From NCBI GenBank assembly GCA_023974075.1, contig JAMFTG010000202.1:62001-126000 (forward strand): a stretch of 64,000 nucleotides of DNA, written 5' to 3'. The stretch comes from Chaenocephalus aceratus. Lineage: Eukaryota > Chordata > Actinopteri > Perciformes > Channichthyidae. Under the pieces are notes generated by a model, which did not search any database, was not told the DNA's origin, and saw only the letters and a program-made list of their open reading frames with translations. Positions 12,720 to 27,800 of this stretch are shown piece by piece. The translations under genes were made by a program, and so were the position numbers. Position 1 is the first letter of the stretch. Every line of letters begins with the position of its first letter.

Positions 12720-15700
12720 ACACACGCGCCAATTTGTGTAGCTTGTGTAGCCAAATGTAATGATTGATGAATTTTGCGACATCTTCACTGCAAGAGCGTG
12801 TGAGTGTGTGACGGGGGTGGCGGCAGGTGGGGGGGGGGGGGTAGCAACCGGTATAGACCAGTCCCATGTTTACAACATGAGGGCAAAGATTCAGAGTCAC
12901 GTGAAGTCACGTTATTGGTTGAATTGTTTAAAACAGGGCGGTTTACATCACATCCCCAGCAGCAGCCGTGGTCTCGACCATGGATGTATAATAAGAACGG
13001 TCTTGACCGGCCTTAACCTAAAATCTCGTGACCTATAGGTCCGAGGCCGAGACAAGACCGAGACCAAATGCAGTCGATTCCGAGACAAGACCAAGACCGT
13101 TAAAAAGTCCGGCCTCAAGTACTTTTTTATTGGAATATAGTTAATAATATAAAGTTGTAAAAACGTTTTGGGGGGGAAATTGTATTTTAATATTAGTCCA
13201 TATTATCCACTGCGTTTACTATAGCGAATATAATGAGTTCATTCAATCCCATTTCCTACTTACAAATATGTGTTTTGGGGCCATAAATAATACAATGACA
13301 ACAGGAGTGTGAGGTGTGAATGCAGAATAAGTTAGTGATGATGTAGTTAAAACAATATTGGATGATAGTCATTACATTTGAGTGTTTTGGACTTCATGCG
13401 AACACCATGAACGGAAACCGCTTTTCGAACACAACACAAGGGTTAAATGAACAAATCAAATATATTGTTGTGTTCTCTTTGTTTCCAGGTAGCACCTTGG
13501 CGGCTGTATCTATCAGAGCTTCCAGTTCTCACCACGACACTCTTCATTTAGCGTCCTCTAATGTCCTCTTAGCGCTAAATCACGCAGGGGCCCTGATGCG
13601 CTCCCTGATGCACGCCCAATGAATGACAAGGCGCCTCTTTGCTCTCCAACGACTACATCAACACCGTTTCTTTCCATGGAAACCCCTCCGAACTCCTCTG
13701 CACTCAAAAGTCCAACCAACACCAGATCATACCTTCTCATAAATGTCAGTTTCTCATCCCCCCTCTCTTACTGATCACCTGCAGAACCAGAAGACTGAGA
13801 TAGTTCAGGTTCTGTTTGACGCAGATATTGGATCAAATCCGTTCCTGACTGCAGCCCGATCCTCCGATTTCCACCTCTTGGTTGCAATGGAGCTCACTAC
13901 ACCTGAAGGTCAACCAATCACCATACAGGATCTGGACCCTGATCAGGCCCTACGGGTCACCCTGCCCAACAAACACCATATTGGGCGGATGATGGGGGTG
14001 GAGCAGGGAATGGGACTTGTCTTACGGTGATGTTGCCATCTGAAGGGATGTTAAACTTTACAGTCAAGGCTGTGGACGGACTGGATGATAACGCAGGGTT
14101 ATATATCTCCTTCAACTTCAGCCTGAACCCAGGTGCAGTACAATATTTACCTTTCACTGGATCTAACCGTTTTTTCTACGATCTTAAAGGGGCGCTATTA
14201 TGCTTTTTGGGGTGGTTTTCGCCTTTCCTGTAGTGATTCTATAGTGCATGTAAATAGTCTGCAAAGGCTCAAATACCAGAGTTTGTGCCAAAATTATCCA
14301 TAAAAAAACTGGCTTTATTTTGTATTAATTAAGAAAAAAATACCCAGCTTCCTGTCATTTCAATAATGTAATAAGAATACAGTTTGGAAAGTGTTAGTGA
14401 GCTCCCCAAGTCTTAGTAATGCCAGACTTTTCCTGAATGAACAACAGTGGATGTGACATATCTAGACATTTCGAAATTTCAGGAAGTCTATAAATCAAGA
14501 CGCTGAACTTTATTTTAAAGTCGGTCAAGCAGCGCCTACATAAATATGAATTACCCCTACTGTATATCTGTGAGTTTGTGCATGAATTATGAATCAAAAG
14601 GCTGTTTTCTAACTGCATTATGCATATTTAGGAGCTACTCCAGTGAGTCTGGGACATGTCCGGATAGAAGTGAGCTCTGCAGTGCCGGGGACTAATGCAT
14701 CCTGGAATTCCCTGGTGAGGGAGTGGGCTCTAAATCTGTCTGTCTGACGCGACCCCTTTCATGGAGGAAACCATCTTCCTGTCTCCACTGTGAGTCGCTG
14801 GTCTTTCCTGTATCGCAGTGTTCTTCTGGCAGAGAGGCTTTAAAAATATCCCCTCCAAGTGTTTCATCAAAAACAATTCTCGTAATAATAACTCGGCATC
14901 TTATCAACGCTTTTATAAGACAGACTAGCTTAGCCCCCTTGTCTTTTATTATCTATTTGTGCTACTTTTTTATTTGTGTTTTTTTTAGTTTTTTCACTAT
15001 AATCAACCGTAAAATGTAAATGTGTTCAACTAAAACCCTTCAGATCAGTTGCAAAAGAATAGCGGTGCTCTCAGAAAACTATTTTTAAATATGCTATCGC
15101 TCAGAAAAAGGCGCTATATGTGAACTGAGGAAAATACTGTCCATTTTATTCGTTCAATAGGCTACTACTACTTTGCCACGTGCAAGTATGAGCACTGTTT
15201 TTGCAATAATGTACCGTAAACTCCTCACCTGTCAGTTGCTCCTCTAGCTAATTACCTAACAAGAATTATCTTCCTCCAACAGTCTGAACCGCACGGACCA
15301 GCCTCTCTCCGTCCACCTGTCCTTGTCTCTGGTCTCCGGTGGTCCGGTGTGTGTGTCGATGTGTGTGTTCAGCGCAGTGTGTCAGTACTACAGCTTGCAG
15401 CAGAGGCGTTGGAGCAGTGAGGGTCTGCAGCCTCTGGAGGGCAGCACCCTGCAGAGCGCCCACTGCCTCACCCAGCACCTCACCATGTTCGGGGCCAGCA
15501 TGTTCCTCCATCCCGGGGCCGTGGTGCTGCTGCCGCCGGTACGTGAGACACAAAGCATTACACAAAGCAATTTATTCCCTTTCCTGTAGTGTTTTATATA
15601 GGCTTTTGTGCATGTAAATGGTCTGCGCGGCTAAGTTCCCTCCAGAAAGAGTTTCTGCAAATGTTATCCATTAAGAAACTGGCTTTATTGTGTATTAAAG

Positions 15701-18700
15701 AAAAAACACCCAGCTTCCTGTCATTTTAATAAGAAAAATACAGTTTGAAAAGTATCAGTGAGCTGCCCAACTTCAGTCTTGGTAATGCCAGACTTTTCAT
15801 GAATGGACGACAGTGGCTGTGACATATCAAGACAGTTGATGTACACATGACATTAAGATGCTGCATTAGAAGCATTACACCAGTGCATTTTCTTTTAAAA
15901 ACTGTAATATTTGCATTTTTTTGTTCGTGCTAAGCATGACAAATGTTGAGTTCCACAAAGAAAGAAAATGACAACAATAATCAAAGGGAAAGTCAATAAA
16001 GGGAAGTCTTCATCAGGCTCCTTCTTTCTCTCTCGTCTCTCCTCAGCCAGGGGGTCCGGTGCGTAACCTTCTGGTCGGGATGGTGTGTGCGGTTCTGGTT
16101 CTGATCCACCTGCTGCTGGGGCTCATCGCTCACAAACTGGACCACCTGGAGAGAACCAGGCAGAGCCGGGTTCCTCTGTGTGGACGACCGGGCCTCCATC
16201 AGTACCGAGTGCTAGTGAAGACCGGCCGCAGGAGAGGGGCAGGTCAGAGAGGACTAACATGTTTTTCCATTTGAAATAATTACCCTCTTAAGCCCCACGT
16301 ACCCGGTTCCGGGTCCGAAATCATGTCATTTGCAGGAAACAACCTCTAAGGAAGCTTAATATTTAATAAACTATGAATATTTTATATCCATATAACGGAA
16401 AAAAACGAATTGAACTGATCTTTTTCATTTTTTTTCAAAAAAACACACAATGCTTACAGTGACCCTCTGAATTAGCCCGAGCGAGAAATGCTAACCTATT
16501 ACTGCACCGAAAATCACTCCTATCTCCCTTATTACTTATCCTAGGTGCACATACAACACATCGTTCATGATCGCAAGGAGACACATAATCTAACGGTGCC
16601 CACCTCAACACTGAAGGATACAAATTCGCGACGTTATCAACAAAAACGTACATAAAAACATGTGGCGCTAGGTAGCCCAAAACGCTAACATGGCTTACCT
16701 TCGTCTTTGTCTGGTCTAAACTGGTCTTCAATGGCATTAAAACGATCAAAACGATGCTGTAGTTAATCCATAGGTTAATATCCAATGTGACTGCGTCCCC
16801 TTTGAAATGTTCTGATAATCTATAAGCAATAACACATCTTTTCCGTTGCTTGATATCAGAGCAGGGATATTTCTCCCCCTCTGCTGATAGCTTGCATGCG
16901 CAAAGACGCAACTTTTTTATTAACATGAGTGTGTGCGGGACGATTTCTCTTGGATTCTATTGGCTCTAACGGTCAGAAATGGGGGCCAGAGATAAGGAAA
17001 ATCCACCCAAATGGCCCCAGAAGAGGTTTTTTTGCTAAATCTCTCTAAAAAGGTCACATATCACTTGTTTTGCATCAATCTTGATACAGGGTACTTATTA
17101 TATGTTGTACATTGGATTCCTAAAGCTTTTAGTCTACTAACCCATCATCCAAGGTTAGTTTTCACTATAAGTACCAAATATCTTTTGGACGGACACTATA
17201 ATTTACAGTTTTTTACCATGTTCAATCTGAATTTTCTTTAAAATAAAAAACATCTATATTGAATCTGACTCTTCTACATCCAACTCACAGGTTTATCATT
17301 ACTTTGAGAAAAAAGATTATTAATTTAACCCTTTTAGAAGGAAATATATGGTCATTGGTTCTGGGAATGTCATTTTCGAGCCTGAAACCTGAAAAACAGG
17401 CATCTTAAGCCTAAGAGGTTAAAATGTAATGTGAATTTTCAGTATTTTGTACTTAAACACATAATAATAATAATGAGTAATTATATAAAAAAAATTAATA
17501 AATTAAGATAACTACACATAACTATATATTGTAAAAAATTAATACCGTAATTAACCCATCAGGCACCACTGCACACGTTGGCATCAGTCTGTACGGAGTG
17601 AGTAAGAGTGGCGCTCGCCACCTGCGGAGCGACGGAGCGTTTCAGAGAGGAGGCCTCGACATGTTTCACCTGGAGACAGACGAGAGCCTGGGGGAAGTCT
17701 GGAAGATCCGCATCTGGCACGATAACACAGGTAGGTGGAGTTTGCAAAAAATATCCTTTTGATTAAAACATTATAATATTGTTCGGGTTCGGGGATACCA
17801 CGGAGCTGATCCAGATTTGCGTCCGATATGACGTAATATCTGAAATGTGGGCGGGCTTTACACTCACGGCCCAATCAGAAACGTCGCTATCAGAAACAAT
17901 GCACGACTGTTTTGGACTTAATATGGTCTTTGTTTACATTAGCAAGTATTGCTAACACTCAGAGCTAACCTGTAGTGGAGAGAGTATGTGTAAAGAAGCA
18001 GGAAATAAAAAAAGGAACTCAGCTTGTGGTATACCTGAGAGAGAAAAAGCATTTTAGCTCCATACTGTTTCAGAAATAATCCTTGATGTGGTTTAGAACA
18101 GGATGGCGTTTAATCACGGCAGCATTTAGCTGAGTTTCTGGGTATACATTTTTAAAGCTTTAGACCCAGAATCAGCAATTCTCTAACAGGGCGAAACAGA
18201 GGGATATGAGGGATGTCTAAAATGCTTGATCGGTATTTTGAGCAAAACACTTCATAGACATGTTTTTTATATATATATATATATATATATCTGAGACCTA
18301 TAATATGCCTAAAAATAGAATAGCATGATAGGAGAGCTTAACTGAGTTTCTCTGTGTGTGTGACTTCAGGTCTGGACCCATCCTGGTTTGTGGAGCAAGT
18401 CGTGGTCTGGGACCCTCAGACTGACCACATGTTCTTCTTCCTGCTGGAGGACTGGCTCTCTGTGGAGAACCAGAAGAACGGATCCGTGGAGAAGGAAGTT
18501 CTGGCCTCATGTGAGCTTTGAACTGAATTAATATGCAGTAATTTCTATAAATCTGCACTCTCCTCGGTAAATAAATAAATGCATTTTCCTCCTCTCAGGT
18601 CCAGAGGAGCTGGCTCAGTTTCGTCGGGTGTTCTCCTCCCAGCTGGTGTTTGGGATGGCGGAGCATCACCTGTGGCTGTCGCTATGGGAACGCCCCGCTC

Positions 18701-19727
18701 ACAGCAGGTTCTCTCGGGGTCAGAGGGTCACCTGTAGTGCCGTGGTGCTGCACTTGTACCTGGCTCTGGGGGCGCTGTGGTACGGGGCCGTGGGCACACA
18801 GGGACTCAGGTAGGAGGGCAGGCCTCAATTAACACATTCAATGTATTTATTTTTCTGATTTGACTTCTTTCAGAATTCGATTTTTTTTGAGAATTTAACT
18901 TTTTTCTCAGAATATAATTTCTTTCAGTATTTGACTTATTTTCTGAAGAATGTGAATTTTTTCACCGATTTTTGATTTTTACTCAGAATTTGACTTTTTT
19001 TATAAATACATATTTTTTACGAGCCCCAAATGTTCTGCGTGCAGTGACCCGGTGTCAGCGCGGCTGCTGGTGAACATGGAGGCTGTTTCTGTTGGGATGA
19101 CGGTCGCTGCTCTGGTGTTTCCTCTGCAGTGGTTCCTCTGTTTCCTCTTCAGAAAGTCTCACAGTCAGGTGAATATAATCCTGGATTTCTGTGGTTTGTT
19201 TCTGCGCGCAGCTTCTGATTAGAGGTCATTAGAGGTCAGCACAGAGACGTGTGTGTGATTTGAACAAAGATTTGTTTGACAAACAGTTTAATCTTAGTGA
19301 GTGTGTATATGTACTTTTCCATTTTATATTGAGTTACATACTTCTCAGTGCTTTTATAATTTAAATATAATTTTATTTCTATTTCTCTACATTTTTAAAT
19401 GTTTGTGGTTTTTTTTGTAATATTATTTTATTTTATTTAAGATATATTACATTTTATTTTTAAATGTAACTATAATGTTGTTATATTTCATTTATTTCCA
19501 TATATCATGTTATTACAGTATACAGTATTTCTTAACATTGACTTGATCCCCTCTTCTGTTCCCTCTCCAGGTAACCGTGGATACGTCCGTCCCTCCCTCC
19601 CCCGTCTGTCACTCTGTGGAGATGGACGTCTTCCTCGGCCAATCAGATCTCTCCGGCCCGTCCTTCCTGTCTCTCTCTGACTCCTCCTCCGGCCCGTCAT
19701 CTGTGAGCACACACACACACACACAAA

Positions 19728-19767
<40 letters not shown>

Positions 19768-22700
19768 ACACACACACACACAAAACAGAAAAACAATTAT
19801 CTTATTATTTTTTATATTATTTTTTATATCTAACCCTATAGTTTAAAATAAGGGTTTACATTAAGCCCTCCCTCGACATTTCCAAGTGCATTATATTCAG
19901 TATTATATGTTTTTAAATGTATATTCCTGCTGTTTCCATTCAGCTGTTCTGATGCACCACTACAGTTGTCTTTGCCTCCATGATTGTTAATAATTAAGAA
20001 ACTGGAAGAAAGGTATGAAAACAGTTCTCCTTTCTCCGTCTATAGACTTCTAGCATTGGGATACTTCGTGTAAACAACACATATGAGTTCTTCTGCCTCC
20101 TCAGTCGTCTTTATTGATGCGGCCGGTAGCGGAGGGGAAGAAACTGTTTGAACTGTTCTGCATCTCTTTTACGCATGTTTTTGAATCTGTTATCCATTGT
20201 GTTTATGCATTGTTCCTCTCTGTTGTCTCCTTGCTCAGTGCTGATGATGATCAAGAGCACTTTGAATTGCTTCTGTGTCTGAACATGTGCTTTATAAATA
20301 CACCCACCTTACCTTACCTTACCTTACCTTACTTACCTTACCTACCTTAACTTACCTTACTTACCTTACCTTAACTTACCTTACCTTACCTTACCTTAAC
20401 TTACCTTACTTACCTTACTTACCTTACCTTAACTTACCTTACCTTACCTACCTTAACTTACCTTACTTACCTTACCTACCTAACTTACCTTACTTACCTT
20501 ACCTTAACTTACCTTACCTTACCTTAACTTACCTTACTTACTACCTTACTTACCTTACCTTAACTTACCTTACCTTACCTACCTTAACTTACCTTACTTA
20601 CCTTACCTTAACTTACCTACCTTAACTTACCTTACTTACCTTACCTACCTTAACTAACCTTACCTTACCTTACCTACCTTAACTTACCTTACTTACCTTA
20701 CCTTAACTTACCTACCTTAACTTACCTTACTTACCTTACCTACCTTAACTAACCTTACCTTACCTTACACCTTAACTTACCTTACTTACCTTACCTTAAC
20801 TTACCTACCTTAACTTACCTTACTTACCTTACCTACCTTAACTTACCTTACCTTACCTTACCTACCTTAACTTACCTTACCTTACCTACCTTACCTTACC
20901 TTACCTACCTTAACTTACCTTACTTACCTTACCTTAACTTACCTTACTTACCTACTTACCTTACCTTAACGTACCGTACCTTACCTACCTTAACTTACCT
21001 TACTACCTTACCTTAACTTACCTACCTTAACTTACCTTACTTGCCTTACCTACCTAACTTACCTTACCTTACCTACCTACTACCTTACCTTACCTTACCT
21101 ACCTTAACTTACCTACCTTAACTTACTTTACTTACCTTACCTACCTTAACTTACCTTACTTACCTTACCTTAACTTACCTACCTTAACTTACCTTACTTA
21201 CCTTACCTACCTTAACTTACCTTACCTTGCCTTACTTACCTTACCTTAACTTACCTTACTTACCTTACCTTAACTTACCTTACTTACCTACCTTAACTTA
21301 CCTTACCTTAACTTACCTTACTTACCTTACCTTAACTTACCTTACCTTACTTACCTTACCTTAACTTACCTTAACTTACCTTACTTACCTTACTTACCTT
21401 ACCTTACCTTACTTACCTTACCTTACCTTACTTACCTTACCTTAACTTACCTACCTTAACTTACCTTACTTACCTTACCTTAACTTACCTTACCTTACCT
21501 TACCTTAACTTACCTTACTTACCTTACTTACCTTACCTTAACTTACCTTACCTTACCTACCTTAACTTACCTTACTTACCTTACCTTAACTTACCTTACC
21601 TTACCTTAACTTACCTTACTTACCTTACTTACCTTACTTACCTTACCTTAACTACCTTACCTTACCTACCTTAACTTACCTTACTTACCTTACCTTAACT
21701 TACCTACCTTAACTTACCTTACTTACCTTACCTACCTTAACTTACCTTACCTTACCTTACCTACCTTAACTTACCTTACTTACCTTACCTTAACTTACCT
21801 ACCTTAACTTACCTTACTTACCTTACCTACCTTAACTTACCTTACCTTACCTTACCTTACCTACCTTAACTTACCTTACCTTACCTACCTTACCTTACCT
21901 TACCTTACCTACCTTAACTTACCTTACTTACCTTACCTTAACTTACCTTACTTACCTTACTTACCTTACCTTAACGTACCTTACCTTACCTACCTTAACT
22001 TACCTTACTTACCTTACCTTAACTTACCTACCTTAACTTACCTTACTTACCTTACCTACCTTAACTTACCTTACCTTACCTACCTAACTTACCTTACCTT
22101 ACCTACCTACCTTAACTTACCTTACTTACCTTACCTTAACTTACCTACCTTAACTTACCACTTACCTTACCTACCTTAACTTACCTTACCTTACCTTACC
22201 TACCTTAACTTACCTTACCTTACCTACCTTAACTTACCTTACTTACCTTAAACTTAACTACCTAACTTACCTTACTTACTTACCTTACCTACCTTAACTT
22301 ACCTTACCTTGCCTTACTTACCTTACCTTAACTTACCTTACTTACCTTACCTTAACTTACCTCTTACCTTACCTTAACTTACCTTACTTACCTTACCTTA
22401 ACTTACCTTACCTTACTTACCTTACTTACCTTACCTTAACTTACCTTAACTTACCTTACTTACCTTACTTACCTTACCTTACCTTACTTACCTTACCTTA
22501 CCTTACTTACCACCTTAACTTACCTTACCTACCTTAACTTACCTTACTTACCTTACCTTACTTACCTTACTTACCTTACCTTAACTTACCTTAACTTACC
22601 TACCTTAACTTACCTTACTTACCTTACCTACCTTAACGTACCTTACCTTACTTACCTTACCTTAACTTACCTTACTTACCTTACCTTAACTTACCTACCT

Positions 22701-24801
22701 TAACTTACCTTACTTACCTTACCTACCTTAACTTACCTTACCTTGCCTTACTTACCTTACCTTAACTTACCTTACTTACCTTACCTTAACTTACCTTACT
22801 TACCTTACCTTAACTTACCTTACCTTAACTTACCTTACTTACCTTACCTTAAACTTACCTTACTTACCTTACTTACCTTACCTAACTTACCTTAACTTAC
22901 CTTACTACCTTACTTACCTTACCTTACCTTACTTACCTTACCTTACCTTACTTACCTTACCTTAACTTACCTTACCTACCTTAACTTACCTACTTACCTT
23001 ACCTTACTTACCTTACTTACCTTACCTTTCTTACCTTAACTTGCCTTACCTTACTTACCCTAACTTACCTTACCTTACCTTACCTTACTTACCTTACCTT
23101 ACCTACCTACCTTACTTAACTTACCTTACCTTACTTACCTTACCTTACCTTACTTACCTTAACTTACCTTACCTTACCTTACCCTACCTTACCTTACCTT
23201 ACCCTACCTTACATTACCTTACTTACCTTACCTTAGCTTAACTTACCTTACCTTACCTTAACTTACCTTACCTTACCTTACCTTACCTTACCCTACCCTA
23301 CTTACCTTATCTATCTTACCTTACCTTACCGACCTTACCTTAACTACCTTAACTTAACTCACCTTAACTCACCTTACCTTACCTTACCTTAACTTACCTT
23401 ACCTTACCTTACCTTAACTTACCTTACCTTACCTTAACTTACCTAACTTACCTTACTTACCCTAACTCACCTACCTTACCTCCTGTAGTTACTGGACAGC
23501 AAGGCGTTGGACTCCAGTATTCTGGACTTCTGGGCTGCATCTGGTTTGGCCCCGCAGAAGATAAGATGTCATGTGACAGCCTCCTCAACCTCCCAGCATG
23601 CACCACTGAGACCCCCACACCGACCTCTGCAAGGCTTCCCTCATCCCGTCAGCTGAGGCGGAAGAAGCAGATCCGCCTCGCTGCAACCCGCCTCCAACAA
23701 ACGCCTACAAACCAAAACATGAAGAGCAACTTAGTGCAAGTTCACAGCCAGAATCTGACCACGCTTCTGACGCTGTCGGGTGAGAAGCTGCTCAAATTCA
23801 CTCTGAAAAGTGTAATTTAATCATCATGGAGGGTGCGTCTCAGTCAAAGAGAGTGCTGTATACTTTCAAATAAGCAACGTGAGAAAATACAGTCAGGTTT
23901 ATTGAGTATTCTGCTAAAAATAACATTAAAGGACAAATCCCACAGTGTAGCCGATAACAAGAATAAGGTGGATTAGGAAAAAACCCTACTCAATTAAACT
24001 CGAAAAGTTCAATTTAATAATCATGTAGGGTGTCATCTGAAAAGTCTCAACGCAACCAGTGTCAGAGTGAGGGTTATAGTTTAAAATAAGCAACATGAGA
24101 TCATCAGGTTAATTGAGTAGATAAAGAACAGTACACATTAAATTGTTATATAAATCCCACATTGTAGCCAATAACTAGAATACGACTGATTGGGAAAAAA
24201 ACACTTTTAATTGATCTTGCAATTAGAATATTATAGGAATGACCATTTTGGAAACATTATTCATATTTGATTGAACATAATATGATTACACCAGTGTTTC
24301 TCAAACTTTTTTCATACCAAGGACACTTACCAATAAAAAACACTCGCGGACCACCTACTCCACAAATATCCAAAAACATCGTTTTTCTAGAACAGATTAC
24401 AAATCGCCTGAAAATGGTACAGACAAGTGGCAAAGTGTGTGACGAAGGTGTTGCGCTGGGCTATATTATGCATCAAAAGTGAACTTAAGCTCACACCGTT
24501 GCGGAGATATTCCCGCGAGAGTGCGGAAAACTTAAATAAATAAATGTATTTCCAATATGAAATGTTACCAATATACTCACGGACCACTAGGGGGCGCTCA
24601 TGGACCACCAGTTGTCCGCGGACCACACTTGAGAAGACACTGATATACACGATCAGTGTCTGATTACTTTTAGAACATGTATACCAAACAAGACTTCTCG
24701 GAAGCTCCACAATACTTTTAGATATTGTCACATATTTTTCCTCACGGCCAATTTCAATTAGCAGACAATACATAGATATGTTATAATGAAGAAGTGTGTG
24801 T

Positions 24802-24849
<48 letters not shown>

Positions 24850-27800
24850 CAGAGGAGGATCTCTGATGTCTATCGCAGCAGAGGACTCAGCAGATTTAAA
24901 CCACAGCACCTCAGACAGCGGGCGAGACTCTCCTCGAACCATCTCCTCTCTCTCCACCACGTGAGCATCTGTCACTCATGCGACTCCCATTTGATGCATA
25001 TCAGTGTTGATCAGAATATGCTATAACTGCGACTTTGTGTATGTTGCAGGCGCAGCAGGTCCTGGCAGCAGCTGGTCTGAGGTCAGTGAGTCTGTGTTCG
25101 GACTCTTCAGGTCTCCCTCTGTGATTCTGTGGACTCGGTGGCCAGCACCTTCCTCCCCAGTCCGTCTCCAGACTCCAGCAGGTCCCCCTCCATCACTCGC
25201 ATAGGTACAACACGCATCTTTGAGCATTGGGAAAGCACTATTTAATCCCATCTAGTTATTTATATCCTTTTGTTTGGGGTGAACGACATACTGACTGCAG
25301 GGGTTTGAACCTGTGCTCACCTGATCCCAACACCAACACAACCCACTGCGCCACACACCTCCCTCGATAAGAAGATGGACCTGTATTAGTCCCCGTGGGG
25401 AAATGCAGTAGTTTAAACAGCAACAGGGTGAGAATGAAAAACAGGACAGCACAGATTAGAGATTAATACAATTACAGATAAATAAAATACAATTATATAC
25501 AGATTAAGTGAATATAAATAGGAAATGAATTAAAATGAACATATTATAGCACCCTCAACCCTGCGGGAATCATCCACCAAACCTGAAACAGCTCTGTTTA
25601 TTTAGATTCCGACGATCTAATTCTTCGTTACTAATGATTTGATGAGGTTATCAATCCGACTGTCGGGCGACTTTACGTTTACAATTTACAACTGTGTTCA
25701 CTAAATAATCAGTGACTTTACAAACGATTTAAACTGTTTATCTTTGCGTTTATCTGACATTTCAAGTATCCGTTTTTAGTTAACCATTTAAAGTGTTGAT
25801 CTATTACTTCCACCACTTCCACAGTCTTTCCACGTGTCTCCTTTTAAGTGCATGACACTTGATAGTTCTGATGATGTCACCTTTGGATATCTTCTGCCCC
25901 AGGTGTATCTCGAGGTGACCCCGGCCTGCTGCTCCCCCCCTGGACTCTCGCAGCGAGTTACCCCCTGCTGGGTTCCCTTCTCGTGGCCTCCCTGGCTGTC
26001 ATCGGGCTGTACGGCAGCTCCTTCTCCCGAGCGCTCGTCCTCATGTGGCTGCTGTCGTGTCTCTCTGCGTTCCTCACCTCCGCTCTGCTGCTGGAGCCTC
26101 TCAAGGTGCGTTACGTCACTCCCACATCTCAGGTGGATCATTCCTTTCATCGGCGTGACTTCTGACTCAGGGACAGTTTCATTCCAGGCCAACTGTGTGT
26201 GACGGGGTGCTATGTGTCCGTATGAAAACGTAGACTTAGTCGGTTGCATTAAGCTCCAAAACTTTATTTTTAACAGCCACAAAAAATATATATACTGTTT
26301 GACAAAAGGGGAACAGCATCACTTAAATAAACAAAATACAAGTCACCAAATCAGGCCGTCCATCACTCAGTAAACATGCTGGCTGAAAAGAAAAAACGCA
26401 AAATAAATAAGAAATTGCATGGTTCATGACATCCTGTTTAAATCACGGAAGTCATGCGCCTCCGTCTTTTCCACATTCCCTTTGCTGGGGAGACGGCGGC
26501 CGCACGACGACCGGAAGAGAGCAGGAAATAATTATAATAATAATAATAATTCCTTGCATTTATTAAAGCGCTTCTCCAGATGCTCAGAGCGCTTTACAGA
26601 TACACATCACACATATTTTTTATACATGCAATGGTCACTGTGGACAATACCCACAGCAGCAAGTTCAGGTGAAGTGTCTTGCCCAAGGACACTCCGGCTT
26701 TCCAGACGCAGCGGCGGCGGGTTTCACCCCTTGATCTGATGATCAGTGCACTGCGCACTGCGCCACACCGTCCATCTTCACGCCTCGAGGTCATCGAGGC
26801 GCTTTTTACAAGTACACATTGATATTATACATGTACTGACACACATGTGGTGTGGTGTGTGTGTGGGTGTGTGTGTGTGTCCTAGCATTACTATACTTGT
26901 GGGGACCTACATCTGTTTACACAGTCACGTGTGGGGACTCCCCTCCCTTATGGGGACAAATTGGAGGTCCCCTTGAGGGAATCATTAATGTTAGGGTGAA
27001 GACTTGGTTAGGATTAGTTAGGCATGTGTTGGTTATGGTTAAGGTTAGGATAAGTCTCCAGGAAATGCATGTAAGTCAATGTAATGTCCCCTGAAGTGAT
27101 GTATACATGGTGTGTGGTGTGTGTGTGTGTGTGTGTGGGCTGTCAGTGGCGGAGTCAGTCACTCTGTTACACACCTGCACTTTTGAAAGAACGTCCATAA
27201 CATTCATATCCGCTCGTTATTGCAGCAGAACACACGCTCAGTTTCCCATCGCTCATTCAGGCGAGCGTCGTTTCATCACCAGACGTGCTTTCTCCCGTCT
27301 TCATACTAACCTCTCCTCTGCTCAGGTGTGTGCGCAGGCTCTGATCTGCACATTGTTGTGGAGGCCTGTGGATCCGGAGGTGGAGGATCACCTGGCTCTG
27401 CAGAGCTCGGTGGATCTGAGGGGGCCTGGAGACGATGGAGGGAGGGTCCGGCCCCCCTGTGGCTTCAGTCTGCTGCAGGCCAGAGAGGAGGCGCGCAGAC
27501 TCAGAGACCTGAGGGCCCTCATGAGGGTGAGGGGTCCCAACGTTTAACATTTAAATGGCAACTTTCATTTTCCCCAATTTCCTCATTTGCTTCTTGACAT
27601 TAATAAACAGAAAAGTGGTATGTTGGATCAAACCCAGTGTTATGCATGACCGTGTTTTCAGTCTGTCCCCGGCCATGTACTCGTCCCTCTGTACTGCACG
27701 ATCAAAAACAAAATAAACCTAAATAGTTCCTACACAAATAAAGTAGTGTAAATGTATATCTATAAATATATTGTATAATAATATATTTATACATGTTTCC

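Noticed and set aside
12448..12900. Cys-Val and His-Thr repeat frames (also 19488-19846, 28568-29157, 59515-59947)
   Set aside because: CA/TG microsatellite translations.
16435..16926. 163-codon minus-strand frame as a gene
   Set aside because: No recognisable domain; it lies inside a probable DNA element in an intron.
20275..23241. Leu-Pro-Tyr-Thr repeat frames
   Set aside because: Translation of the CTTAC array only.
25255..25365. Functional tRNA gene on the minus strand
   Set aside because: A and B box-like sequences are present, but no convincing cloverleaf or acceptor stem; it fits a SINE head.
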